Below, piece by piece: positions 16,844 through 24,780 of a stretch of 35,197 bases of DNA; position 1 is the stretch's first letter; the number at the start of each line of letters is the position of its first letter. The stretch comes from Candidatus Faecimonas gallistercoris (GTDB lineage: Bacteria > Bacillota_I > Bacilli_A > RF39 > UBA660). Location: the NCBI GenBank assembly GCA_018712565.1, contig DVGU01000065.1, positions 1 to 35,197 on the forward strand, read 5' to 3'. The notes below the pieces were generated by a model. That model did no database searches. It was not told where the DNA came from and saw nothing but the letters and a program-made list of their open reading frames with translations. The position numbers and the translations under genes were made by a program.

Positions 16844-16863
16844 TTTGTGATAACTTTCACAAA
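16844..16863. repeat. 7-bp inverted repeat after the polysaccharide operon
   Basis: TTTGTGA (16844-16850), TAACTT, TCACAAA (16857-16863). No T tract follows, so it is a weak terminator candidate or an operator for the exporter promoter about 90 bases downstream. No other terminator lies between the operon end and 16951. Confidence 0.35.
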
Positions 16864-16950
16864 ATAATGCATCAAAAAAATGAAGAAAGCCATGGAAAAG
16901 TTTGCTAATAAACGTCTCAAATGTTAACCAAAACAAATAAAAGTATCAAT

Positions 16951-16979
16951 TTGTAGAAATAAGTATTCTATGATATAAT
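16951..16979 (+). promoter_or_regulatory. promoter of the ABC exporter operon
   Basis: TTGTAG (16951-16956), 17-base spacer, TATAAT (16974-16979) with a TGA extension before the -10 box. Confidence 0.6.
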
Positions 16980-17015
16980 GTATTAGCAAGAAACAATTTT
17001 ACCAAAGAAAGAGGT

Positions 17016-17765
17016 ATGAGTGTGGAAAAAGATACAGCAATAAAAGTAACACATGTATCCAAGGATTTTAAACTTTATTATGATAAAGCAAATACGTTAA
17101 AAGAAAAAATATTGTTTTTTTCTAAAAAAAATAAAAGTAAAGATTCAATTTTACATGTATTAAAAGACATAAATATAACGGTAAAAAAAGGGGAAAGTGT
17201 TGCTTTAATCGGAACAAATGGTAGTGGTAAATCAACACTACTAAAATTAATGACAAAAATAATTTATCCTAATAAAGGAAGAATCACAACTCGAGGGAAA
17301 CTAACTTCATTGTTAGAATTAGGAGCTGGATTTCATGATGATTTCACAGGTAGAGAAAATATTTATTTTAATGCATCAATCTTTGGGTTAACAAAAAAAG
17401 AAATAGATGAAAAAATAGATGAAATCATAAAATTTTCCGAGTTAGAAGATTTTATTGATAATCCAGTTAGAACATATTCATCTGGAATGTATATGCGTCT
17501 TGCATTTTCTGTTGCGATTAATGTACAAGCAGATATTCTGTTAATTGATGAAATTCTAGCAGTAGGAGATCAACATTTCCAAGAAAAATGTTTTAATAAA
17601 TTAAAAGAACTAAAAAAAGCAGGAAAAACAATTGTAATTGTTACACATAGTATGCAACAAGTAAAACAATTTTGTGATCGGGCAGTATGGCTTTACAAAG
17701 GCGAAGTTCGAATGGACGGAAAAGTTGAAGAAGTATTAAAAGAGTACTTGAAGGTTTGTGGGTGA
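17016..17765 (+). CDS. ABC transporter ATPase for polysaccharide/teichoic acid export (Wzt/TagH-like)
   Basis: Powers export of a lipid-linked glycan together with the permease that follows. Walker A GTNGSGKST (66-74), signature YSSGMYMRLAFS (SSG from 155), Walker B ILLIDE (Asp178, Glu179), D-loop AVGD and switch His in VTHSM are all present. LGAGFHDDFTGRENIYFN is characteristic of the polysaccharide-export subfamily. At 249 aa it has only the ATPase domain: no Wzt glycan-binding domain and no TagH C-terminal extension, so it should not select chain ends by itself. AGAGG precedes the ATG. Confidence 0.92.
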   Translation: MSVEKDTAIKVTHVSKDFKLYYDKANTLKEKILFFSKKNKSKDSILHVLKDINITVKKGESVALIGTNGSGKSTLLKLMTKIIYPNKGRITTRGKLTSLLELGAGFHDDFTGRENIYFNASIFGLTKKEIDEKIDEIIKFSELEDFIDNPVRTYSSGMYMRLAFSVAINVQADILLIDEILAVGDQHFQEKCFNKLKELKKAGKTIVIVTHSMQQVKQFCDRAVWLYKGEVRMDGKVEEVLKEYLKVCG

Positions 17766-17770
17766 TACGA

Positions 17771-18544
17771 ATGAAAGTATTTAAAGAATTATATAATTAT
17801 CGAGAATTATTAAAGACAAATATAAAAAAAGAAATAAGAGGAAAATATAAAGGATCATGGTTAGGAATTCTCTGGACTTTTTTAAATCCCTTATTAATGC
17901 TAGCTGTTTATTCTTTTGTATTTCCATATATCTTAAGAGTAAAAGTAGAAAACTATACAATTTTTATGATAGTAGCTTTAATTCCTTGGAATTTTTTCAC
18001 AACAGCAATTCAAATGGGTACAGGAAGTGTAGTGGCTAACGGGAACATTCTAAAGAAAGTATATTTTCCAAGAGAAATAATACCAATTTCCATTACAACA
18101 AGTCAATTAGTAAACTTTTTAATTACTTGTATTATTATGTTCGCGTTTATAATATTTAGTGGAGTAGGTTTCTCAATTCACTTATTGATATTTCCATTAT
18201 TAGTATTAATTCAATATATTATTACACTAGCATTTACTTTTGTCTTATCAGCATTAACTGTATTTGTAAGAGATATTGATCACTTTGTTAGTGTAATACT
18301 AATGTTAGGATTTTATGCAACACCAATTGTTTATCAAGCAAATATGTTACCACAAAAATTCCAATGGGTCTTAAACTTAAATCCAATGGCCCAATTAGTA
18401 GAAGCCTATCGCTCTATCCTTTATTATCATCAAATGCCAAATTGGATATCAGTAGGTATCTGGGGAAGTATTAGTATTATTTTATTAATAGCTAGTTACT
18501 TAATATTTAAGAGATTAGAAAAAAGTTTTGTAGAAGAACTTTAA
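17771..18544 (+). CDS. ABC-2 polysaccharide export permease (Wzm/TagG-like)
   Basis: 257 aa with six membrane segments; the hallmarks are the amphipathic N-terminus RELLKTNIKKEIRGKYKGSW, LGILWTFLNPLLMLAVYSFVF, and KKVYFPREIIPI. It forms the channel for the ATPase encoded five bases upstream. The ATG at 17771 is preferred over an in-frame TTG at 17756 because GGGTGA lies at the proper distance and the resulting N-terminus matches the family. A strong terminator follows, so exporter genes form a two-gene operon. Confidence 0.92.
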   Translation: MKVFKELYNYRELLKTNIKKEIRGKYKGSWLGILWTFLNPLLMLAVYSFVFPYILRVKVENYTIFMIVALIPWNFFTTAIQMGTGSVVANGNILKKVYFPREIIPISITTSQLVNFLITCIIMFAFIIFSGVGFSIHLLIFPLLVLIQYIITLAFTFVLSALTVFVRDIDHFVSVILMLGFYATPIVYQANMLPQKFQWVLNLNPMAQLVEAYRSILYYHQMPNWISVGIWGSISIILLIASYLIFKRLEKSFVEEL

Positions 18545-18574
18545 GTATATACATTTTTGTATGTACTTTTTTTT
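18543..18574 (+). terminator. intrinsic terminator of the exporter operon
   Basis: AAGTATATACA (18543-18553) pairs with TGTATGTACTT (18558-18568), one G-U pair, followed by T6. The stem starts in the stop codon. Confidence 0.8.
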
Positions 18575-18576
18575 GT

Positions 18577-18605
18577 GTGACTTTTTTTTGGACAAAAAAT
18601 ATGAT
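18577..18605 (+). promoter_or_regulatory. probable promoter of the C39 repeat-protein gene
   Basis: GTGACT (18577-18582), 17-base T/A-rich spacer, TATGAT (18600-18605). A TGGACA at 18589 is the better -35 hexamer but has no -10 box at the right distance. Confidence 0.4.
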
Positions 18606-18666
18606 AATATATCTATAGGAAAGTAGTAGTTATTTTTAATAGTATAGTAGAGAGGTAGTTGATATA

Positions 18667-20772
18667 ATGAAAAGAAAATTGATGTGGGTATTAACAGGAG
18701 TAATACTTTTTGTAATGCCCTTCATAGTAGTAAATGCAGATACACAAAATGGCTGGGTACAAGAAAATGGCAAGACTTACTATTATGAAAACGGTGAGAA
18801 AGTAAAAGGGTTTAAAGAAATCGACGGAAAAACTTACTTTTTCAGTAATGTAAATAGTGTCCTAAAAACAGGAGTTCAAAAACTAAATAATGATACATCA
18901 CAAATGTTTTATCTAAACAATGATGGAACAGTCTATCATGGTTGGAAAAAGATAGAAGGCAACACTTACTATTTTGGTGATAACCATTATGCTATAAGAG
19001 GATTTAAAGAAATTGATGGACAAATGTACTTTTTCAGCAATATAAATAATGCCCTAAAAAAAGGAGTCCAAAAACTAAATAATGATATTACTCAAATGTT
19101 TTATCTAAACAATGATGGAACAGTCTATCATGGTTGGAAAAAAATCGATGGCAACACTTACTATTTTGGTGATAATCATTATGCTGTAAGAGGGTTTAAA
19201 GACATAGGTGGAAACACTTACTTTTTCAGTATGATAAATAATACCTTAAAAACAGGAGTCCAAAAACTAAATAATGATATTACCCAAATGTTTTATTTAA
19301 ACAATGATGGAACAGTCTATCATGGTTGGAAAAAGATTGATGGCGCCACTTATTATTTTGGTGATGATTATTATGCAGTAAGAGGATTCAAAAATATTGA
19401 AGGAAAGACCTATTTTTTCAGTAATGTAAATAATGCTTTAAAAACAGGATGGCAAAAGTTATATAATGATCGTAGCAAAACATTCTATTTAACAGAAGAG
19501 GGAATTGTTTGTGATGGTTTGCAAACAATTGATAAAGATACTTACTATTTTGGAGAAGACCATTTCGCAAAAAGTGGTATTCAAACGATAGATGGAAAAA
19601 AATATTATTTCAATGAAGAAAATTATAAACTTTTAGTAGGATTACAAGAAGTAGATAATAAATTAATTTATACAAAAGATAATGGTGAAGTTCAATATGG
19701 TTGGCAAACAGTTAAAGGAAATACTTATTACTTTGGAGAAGATGGGTTCGCCGTAAAAGGCTTTCAACCAATTGATGGAAAAACTTACTTTTTTAGTAAC
19801 ATTAATTATGCTTTGAAAAAAGGACTACAACATATAGATGGAAGACCATTCTATTTAAATGATGATGGAAGTATCTATCAAGGATGGAAAACAGTAGAAG
19901 GAAATACTTATTACTTTGGAGAAGATAGCTTTGCCCTAAAAGGTTTCCAACCAATTGATGGAAAAACCTACTTTTTCAGTAATATCAACTATGCTCTAAA
20001 AAGTGGTTTTCAAACCTTAGACGGAAAGACATTCTATCTAAATAATGATGGAACATTATTTCAAGAATCAGGTTTTCAAACCATAAATAATAAAAAATAT
20101 TATTTTGAAAATAATTATGTAATAAAAGGATCGAAAGAAATAGAGGGAAAAACCTACTACTTTGATACAAAAACAGGAGAATTAAAAACAGGCGTTTATA
20201 AACAAAATGGAAATGAATATTATTATGATAATTATGGGAAATTAACTAAAATTCAATACATACCTAAATATTATAGTCAAAGAGATAGCAGATGGAGTAA
20301 TACATATTACGGTTCTGGAAATATGAAAAATTCCGGTTGTGCTCCAACAAGTATGGCCATGGCCTTCAGCAGTATCTTAGAAAGAACTATTTTACCAGTA
20401 GATGTTGCATATTATTTATATCATAAAACAACAGAATTTAATAAACCAACCTTAGGTGCAAGTGGACGCGCTGTCCAGTTAGCTGCTTCACACTTTGGAG
20501 TAAAATGGAAAGGACTAGCAAGCACAACAGAAATAGCCAATGCTTTAAGTAATGGTAAAATTGTCTTTGCCAATGTAGGACCTGGAAAATTCACCTCTCC
20601 TGGACTAACCCATGCTATTGTATTGTATAAAAATGAAAATGGAAATACCCTAGCAATGGATCCCTATAATTCAGGAAACAATGGAAAAATAAGCATAAGT
20701 ACAGTCTGGGCACAACGTAGTAAGAACTCTTACGATTTAAGAGGAGGATATGCATTTTATGCCCTAGGATAA
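18667..20772 (+). CDS. exported cell-wall-binding repeat protein with C39-like cysteine peptidase domain
   Basis: A signal peptide (1 to about 25, cleavage after VNA) is followed by about 24 choline-binding-type repeats of roughly 20 residues (about 27-530; pattern GWxxxxGxxYYF), four blocks of which form a 64-residue higher-order repeat. The C-terminal domain (about 537-701) is a papain-like C39_2-type peptidase: Cys558 in SGCAPTSMAM, His649 in THAIVLY and Asp665 in MDPYNS form the catalytic set. Such domains cleave peptides, possibly peptidoglycan cross-links or secreted proteins. Ribosome binding site GAGAGGT. Its repeats are almost the same as those of the lysozyme gene at 27158. Several repeats carry GF in place of GW, so the ligand may not be choline; no phosphocholine genes are in the window. 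Confidence 0.88.
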   Translation: MKRKLMWVLTGVILFVMPFIVVNADTQNGWVQENGKTYYYENGEKVKGFKEIDGKTYFFSNVNSVLKTGVQKLNNDTSQMFYLNNDGTVYHGWKKIEGNTYYFGDNHYAIRGFKEIDGQMYFFSNINNALKKGVQKLNNDITQMFYLNNDGTVYHGWKKIDGNTYYFGDNHYAVRGFKDIGGNTYFFSMINNTLKTGVQKLNNDITQMFYLNNDGTVYHGWKKIDGATYYFGDDYYAVRGFKNIEGKTYFFSNVNNALKTGWQKLYNDRSKTFYLTEEGIVCDGLQTIDKDTYYFGEDHFAKSGIQTIDGKKYYFNEENYKLLVGLQEVDNKLIYTKDNGEVQYGWQTVKGNTYYFGEDGFAVKGFQPIDGKTYFFSNINYALKKGLQHIDGRPFYLNDDGSIYQGWKTVEGNTYYFGEDSFALKGFQPIDGKTYFFSNINYALKSGFQTLDGKTFYLNNDGTLFQESGFQTINNKKYYFENNYVIKGSKEIEGKTYYFDTKTGELKTGVYKQNGNEYYYDNYGKLTKIQYIPKYYSQRDSRWSNTYYGSGNMKNSGCAPTSMAMAFSSILERTILPVDVAYYLYHKTTEFNKPTLGASGRAVQLAASHFGVKWKGLASTTEIANALSNGKIVFANVGPGKFTSPGLTHAIVLYKNENGNTLAMDPYNSGNNGKISISTVWAQRSKNSYDLRGGYAFYALG
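18808..19575 (+). repeat. four tandem 192-base units in the C39 repeat-protein gene
   Basis: Units start at 18808, 19000, 19192 and 19384, exactly 192 bases (64 codons) apart, each made of 21-, 23- and 20-residue wall-binding motifs. The first three are nearly identical in DNA; the fourth has diverged (FYLTEEGIVCD in place of FYLNNDGTVYH). Unit number could change by slippage or recombination without breaking the frame. Confidence 0.85.
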
Positions 20773-20799
20773 GCTATTAGAGAATAATAGCTTTTTTAT
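20771..20799 (+). terminator. intrinsic terminator of the C39 repeat-protein gene
   Basis: AAGCTATTA (20771-20779), loop GAGAA, TAATAGCTT (20785-20793), then T5. Perfect 9-bp stem beginning in the stop codon. Confidence 0.85.
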
Positions 20800-21090
20800 A
20801 TTGCTTGATTGAATAAGCAAAAAAAAGGATGTTTTTCATTGCAAAAACTCAGATAATATATCTAACTATTTCTAATTATTATCAAATTTTAGTAATCAAC
20901 TTCTATTGAAACATGTATCATTCTAATATTACAATTTTTACAAAGATATATTTTCCCTAGTAGATAAACCATTTCTTTTATCCTATGATTGTATTAAATA
21001 TCAATATTTGTTATAATGAAAATGAATTATGACAAGCTTGTAATAGGATGATAAGCAAACAAAATAGTTACATTAAAGAGGTGTCAAGAA
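20773..21090. other. 318-base intergenic region
   Basis: After the terminator there is a small dyad (TTGCTT 20801-20806 and AAGCAA 20815-20820) followed by A8, then about 160 bases of featureless AT-rich DNA before the promoter at 20989. No gene or RNA is supported. Confidence 0.6.
20989..21017 (+). promoter_or_regulatory. promoter of the second glycan module
   Basis: TTGTAT (20989-20994), 17-base spacer, TATAAT (21012-21017) with a TGT extension. The layout matches the exporter promoter at 16951. The leader to the ATG at 21091 is about 67 nt, with AAAGAGGTG near the start. Confidence 0.6.
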
Positions 21091-23499
21091 ATGAAAAAAA
21101 TATTAATATATGGAATTGGTTCATTACAAAATAGGGGATGTGAAGCTCTTGTTAACTCCACAATTGCTCAAATCGATCCTAAAGTAGATATCGTTGCTGC
21201 TACATTCGATTATGAACATGATAAAGATATGTACAAAGAGAGAATAAAATGTTTTATAGATCATCATAAGCAAAAAGAAGAAGACTTTACAGAAGAAGAA
21301 AAGAAAGAATATGAACATATTCAAAAAATCCCATTTGACTACAATAATTATGAATGGTTTTATGAACGAGATGTAATCAAAGAAATGAAAGATGCAGACT
21401 TATGCATTCATATTGGAGGAGATAATTATTGTTATGGTGTAAACGAATGGATTTATGCTATAAATACAAAGGCAAAACAACTAAATAAAAAAACAGTATT
21501 ATGGGGTGCTTCCTTATTTGATGACATAAAAGATCTAGAACTAATTAATGACTTAAAAAAATATGATTTATTAATGATTAGAGAAAAAATAAGTTATAAT
21601 GCTATCAAAAAATACATTGATGAAGATAAATTAATGCTAGTTCCAGATCCAGCATTTTCACTTGTACCACAAAAAGTAACTCTAGCAAAATGGTATAAAA
21701 ATAGAAAAGTAATAGGATTAAATCTAAGTCCTTTAACAGTAAAAACTAAAGAAAATGAAGAAGCAATAAATAATTTTATAAAATATATATTAGATGAAAC
21801 AAATTATTCTATTGCCTTATTACCCCATGTAACGGTAGAAGAATCAAGTGATTTAAGTGTCTTAAAAAAGATAAAAGAAAATTATCAAGAAGAAGATAGA
21901 ATCTTTTTAGACGAAGGAGAATACAACTGCCAAGAAATAAAATATATTATTTCAAAGTGCGACCTTTTAATAGCGGCAAGAACTCACGCCTCAATCGCAG
22001 CTTATTCAACATTAGTACCAACATTAGTAATTGGCTATAGCGTAAAGTCCCGGGGAATTGCCGAAGACTTATTTGGTAATTACCAAGACTATGTATTACC
22101 TACGGAAGAATTAAAAGAAGATCAGTTAATTACAAAATTTAAATATATAGAAAACGCCAAGGACCAAATAAAAGATACCTTAAAAGACAAAATGAAAACA
22201 GTCAAAGAAGAAGCTAAAAACTTATATAATAAAATGCTAGAAAGACTAGATTATCTAGATAAAAAGTATGTCTGTCCTAAAGATAAATGTACAGGTTGTA
22301 GCGCTTGCCTAAATATTTGTCCAGTAGATGCTATTTCATTTGTAAAAAATAAAGAAGGCTTTTTATACCCTGAAATAGATTTAGATAAATGTATTCATTG
22401 TAATCAATGTAGAAAACACTGTTGTGCCTTAGAAGGATATAAAGATAAAAAAGACCAAGTAGAGTGTTATGCAGTAAAAGCTAAGGATGATGATATCAGA
22501 AAAATAAGTTCTTCTGGTGGCATATTTCACTATTTTGCCCAACAAATTATAAAAGATAAAGGTGTTGTATATGGTGCAGAATTAAAGAATTTTAAAGTAA
22601 ACCATACAAGAATTACCAATATAAAAGACTTAAACAAAATAAAAGGATCAAAATATGCCCAGAGTAATTTAGGAAAAACTTTCCAGCAAGTACAAAAAGA
22701 TTTACAAAATAAAAAACAAGTACTATTCTCAGGTACACCATGTCAGGTGTTAGGATTAAAAAAATATTTACAAAAGAATTATGATAATTTATATACAGTA
22801 AGCGTGATTTGTCATGGAGTTATAAATGATGACTTATTGAAAAAAAGAATAACAGAATTTGAAAAACAATATGATACCAAAATGCTTGAAGTAAAATATA
22901 GATCTAAAATAAATGGTTGGGACAAATCAACAATAGAGTTCAATTCAAAAAGAATTCGCAAAGCTTTCCCATTTACCGAAGATGCTTTAATGGATTTATA
23001 TATTAATAACTATATTCTAAGAGAAAGTTGCTACCAGTGTCCAGCTAAGGGACTAGATAATAATGTTGCTGATATTATATTAGGAGATTACTGGGGAATT
23101 TATCACGTTCATCGCAATCTCTTTGATAACTTAGGAGTATCAGCTATGATATTACGAACTAGCAAAGGTAAAAAATTATATCATAAGGTTGAAAAACACT
23201 TAATATCTCAACCAACAGATATAGAAGAAATTACCAAATACAACCCATCTTTAGTAACATCTATGGAAAGACCAAATATCAGAAATACCATATTTAACGA
23301 TATAGAAAATAACGAATTAAGTTTATTATCAAAATTATGTCAATATAAGAGTCAAGCAGAAGATAAAAGCGAGCTACAAAGATTAACTTCCCAAAATATA
23401 GAGTTAAATGAAAAATTAAATCAAATTTATAATAGTAAAAGATTTAAAATGGTAGACAAACTCGGTAATATGATGAATAAAATAAGAAGAAAAAATTAA
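21091..23499 (+). CDS. fusion of polysaccharide pyruvyltransferase and FrhB/FdhB-like iron-sulfur protein
   Basis: Residues 1 to about 345 match the polysaccharide pyruvyltransferase family (ILIYGIGSLQNRGCEALV, HIGGDNYCYG, LWGAS, LVPDPAFSL, AARTHASIAAYST), which puts ketal pyruvate from PEP on glycans. Residues about 390-450 hold two 4Fe-4S motifs: Cys400/403/406/410 and Cys434/437/440/444. Residues about 455-740 match the coenzyme F420 hydrogenase/dehydrogenase beta family (SSSGGIFHYFA, SGTPCQVLGLKKYL, ILGDYWGI), a flavoprotein redox domain often found in polysaccharide loci with unclear chemistry. The C-terminus (about 755-802) is a coiled coil and a basic tail. First of three tightly spaced genes. 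Domain calls are firm; the combined reaction is unknown. Confidence 0.88.
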   Translation: MKKILIYGIGSLQNRGCEALVNSTIAQIDPKVDIVAATFDYEHDKDMYKERIKCFIDHHKQKEEDFTEEEKKEYEHIQKIPFDYNNYEWFYERDVIKEMKDADLCIHIGGDNYCYGVNEWIYAINTKAKQLNKKTVLWGASLFDDIKDLELINDLKKYDLLMIREKISYNAIKKYIDEDKLMLVPDPAFSLVPQKVTLAKWYKNRKVIGLNLSPLTVKTKENEEAINNFIKYILDETNYSIALLPHVTVEESSDLSVLKKIKENYQEEDRIFLDEGEYNCQEIKYIISKCDLLIAARTHASIAAYSTLVPTLVIGYSVKSRGIAEDLFGNYQDYVLPTEELKEDQLITKFKYIENAKDQIKDTLKDKMKTVKEEAKNLYNKMLERLDYLDKKYVCPKDKCTGCSACLNICPVDAISFVKNKEGFLYPEIDLDKCIHCNQCRKHCCALEGYKDKKDQVECYAVKAKDDDIRKISSSGGIFHYFAQQIIKDKGVVYGAELKNFKVNHTRITNIKDLNKIKGSKYAQSNLGKTFQQVQKDLQNKKQVLFSGTPCQVLGLKKYLQKNYDNLYTVSVICHGVINDDLLKKRITEFEKQYDTKMLEVKYRSKINGWDKSTIEFNSKRIRKAFPFTEDALMDLYINNYILRESCYQCPAKGLDNNVADIILGDYWGIYHVHRNLFDNLGVSAMILRTSKGKKLYHKVEKHLISQPTDIEEITKYNPSLVTSMERPNIRNTIFNDIENNELSLLSKLCQYKSQAEDKSELQRLTSQNIELNEKLNQIYNSKRFKMVDKLGNMMNKIRRKN

Positions 23500-23509
23500 G
23501 GGAGGCAAT

Positions 23510-24775
23510 ATGAAAAAGGCATTAATCTGTTTAGAACAATTAGGAATAGGAGGGGTAGAAACATTTACAATTACTCAAGTAGAAGAATTTGCTAGAAGAA
23601 AAATAAAATGTTACGTACTTGCAAGAGATGGCCTATTAAGAGAAAAGTTGAAAAACTTAAAAAATATAGAATTTGTAGAATTTGATTTTAAATTAGAAAA
23701 TAAAATAGAGAAAGAAAAAGTAGCTTGGCTTATAAATTTTGTCCAAGAAAAAAAGATAGATTTCATCTATGTACATCAGTTTTCATGTGTACCATATATC
23801 TTGCCAGTAGTTTTCAAAACAAAAATACCATACGTAGCATATTTACATAATATTGTACCGAAGACTTGTGAATGGTTTATGGATACTTATGATATATTTA
23901 AAGTATTATTTCCAATTTATTTTGAATGTGCATCTAAAATAATCGCCATTACCGATAAAGTACAGAAGGAACATACCAATCTTTTCCATTTACCAAAAGA
24001 AAAGTATTTAGTGATTAATAATAGTTTAGACTTTAGTAAATATCCCAATAAAAAGATAAAAAGTCTAAAGCGACCATATAATCATTTATTACTCTTTGGT
24101 AGAGTATCAGAACAAAAACGAACTTCTATAGAAACAGCCGTTAAATTTTATAAATTTTATAAAGAAAAATATAATCCTAATGCGATACTAACTATCGTAG
24201 GAGATGGTGAAATCTATGATGAGATGGTAAAAAAACATCAAGATAAAACTATTATCTTTAAAGGTGCAGTAGCAGATATGATTCCAGAAATGGAACAAGC
24301 AGATATTTTATTAGGAGTAGATCGTTGTATGCTAGAAGCAGTAGCTTTTAAGAAACCTGCTATCGTATGTGGCTATAAAGGAAATACAGTTTTAATCACT
24401 CCCAAAAATATAAAACAAGCAATTGAAGAAAACTTTACAGGAATAAATTTAGAAGATGATAAGGAAGAACTTTTTCAATATTCTGAAAAAGAATTAATTC
24501 AAATACTAAATGATAATTATGATTATGTTTCTACGCATTTAGCAATCACAGATAGCGTCTATTTAGAAATAGAGCCATTCCAAGGAAATAGTAATTTAGA
24601 AAGTGTATTTTCAGGATTAAATTACTACACAGAGAAAATACAAAATCTACAAAAAGAAAATAAAGAGTTATATTTACAAACACAAAAATTATATAAACAA
24701 AGAGATGAACTTCAAAAACAACTAGATAGAACTTTAGGCAGAAGAATTAAAAATAAGTTAAATAGAATGAGGTGA
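23510..24775 (+). CDS. GT4 family glycosyltransferase with coiled-coil tail
   Basis: GT-B enzyme: ALICLEQLGIGGVETFTI is the N-terminal glycine loop, YLHNIVP the acceptor-side segment, LLLFGRVSEQKR opens the donor domain, and IVGDGEIYDEM follows. The usual E-x7-E pair is incomplete: DRCMLEA keeps the second Glu, but the position eight residues before it is Leu. From about 370 a coiled coil (EKIQNLQKENKELYLQTQKL) leads to a basic C-terminus (LGRRIKNKLNRMR), similar in layout to the end of the preceding protein. GGGAGG precedes the ATG and the gap is 10 bases. Donor and linkage unknown. Confidence 0.85.
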   Translation: MKKALICLEQLGIGGVETFTITQVEEFARRKIKCYVLARDGLLREKLKNLKNIEFVEFDFKLENKIEKEKVAWLINFVQEKKIDFIYVHQFSCVPYILPVVFKTKIPYVAYLHNIVPKTCEWFMDTYDIFKVLFPIYFECASKIIAITDKVQKEHTNLFHLPKEKYLVINNSLDFSKYPNKKIKSLKRPYNHLLLFGRVSEQKRTSIETAVKFYKFYKEKYNPNAILTIVGDGEIYDEMVKKHQDKTIIFKGAVADMIPEMEQADILLGVDRCMLEAVAFKKPAIVCGYKGNTVLITPKNIKQAIEENFTGINLEDDKEELFQYSEKELIQILNDNYDYVSTHLAITDSVYLEIEPFQGNSNLESVFSGLNYYTEKIQNLQKENKELYLQTQKLYKQRDELQKQLDRTLGRRIKNKLNRMR

Positions 24776-24780
24776 AGTAA

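Noticed and set aside
16696-16920. 74-codon minus-strand open frame after the acyltransferase
   Set aside because: Overlaps the acyltransferase end, low-complexity Leu/Phe/Ile composition from AT-rich DNA, no binding site.
20828-20910. 26-codon open frame (starts MFFIAKTQ) in the intergenic region before 21091
   Set aside because: AAAAGG directly abuts the ATG, too close to act as a binding site; no promoter and no sign of conservation visible.
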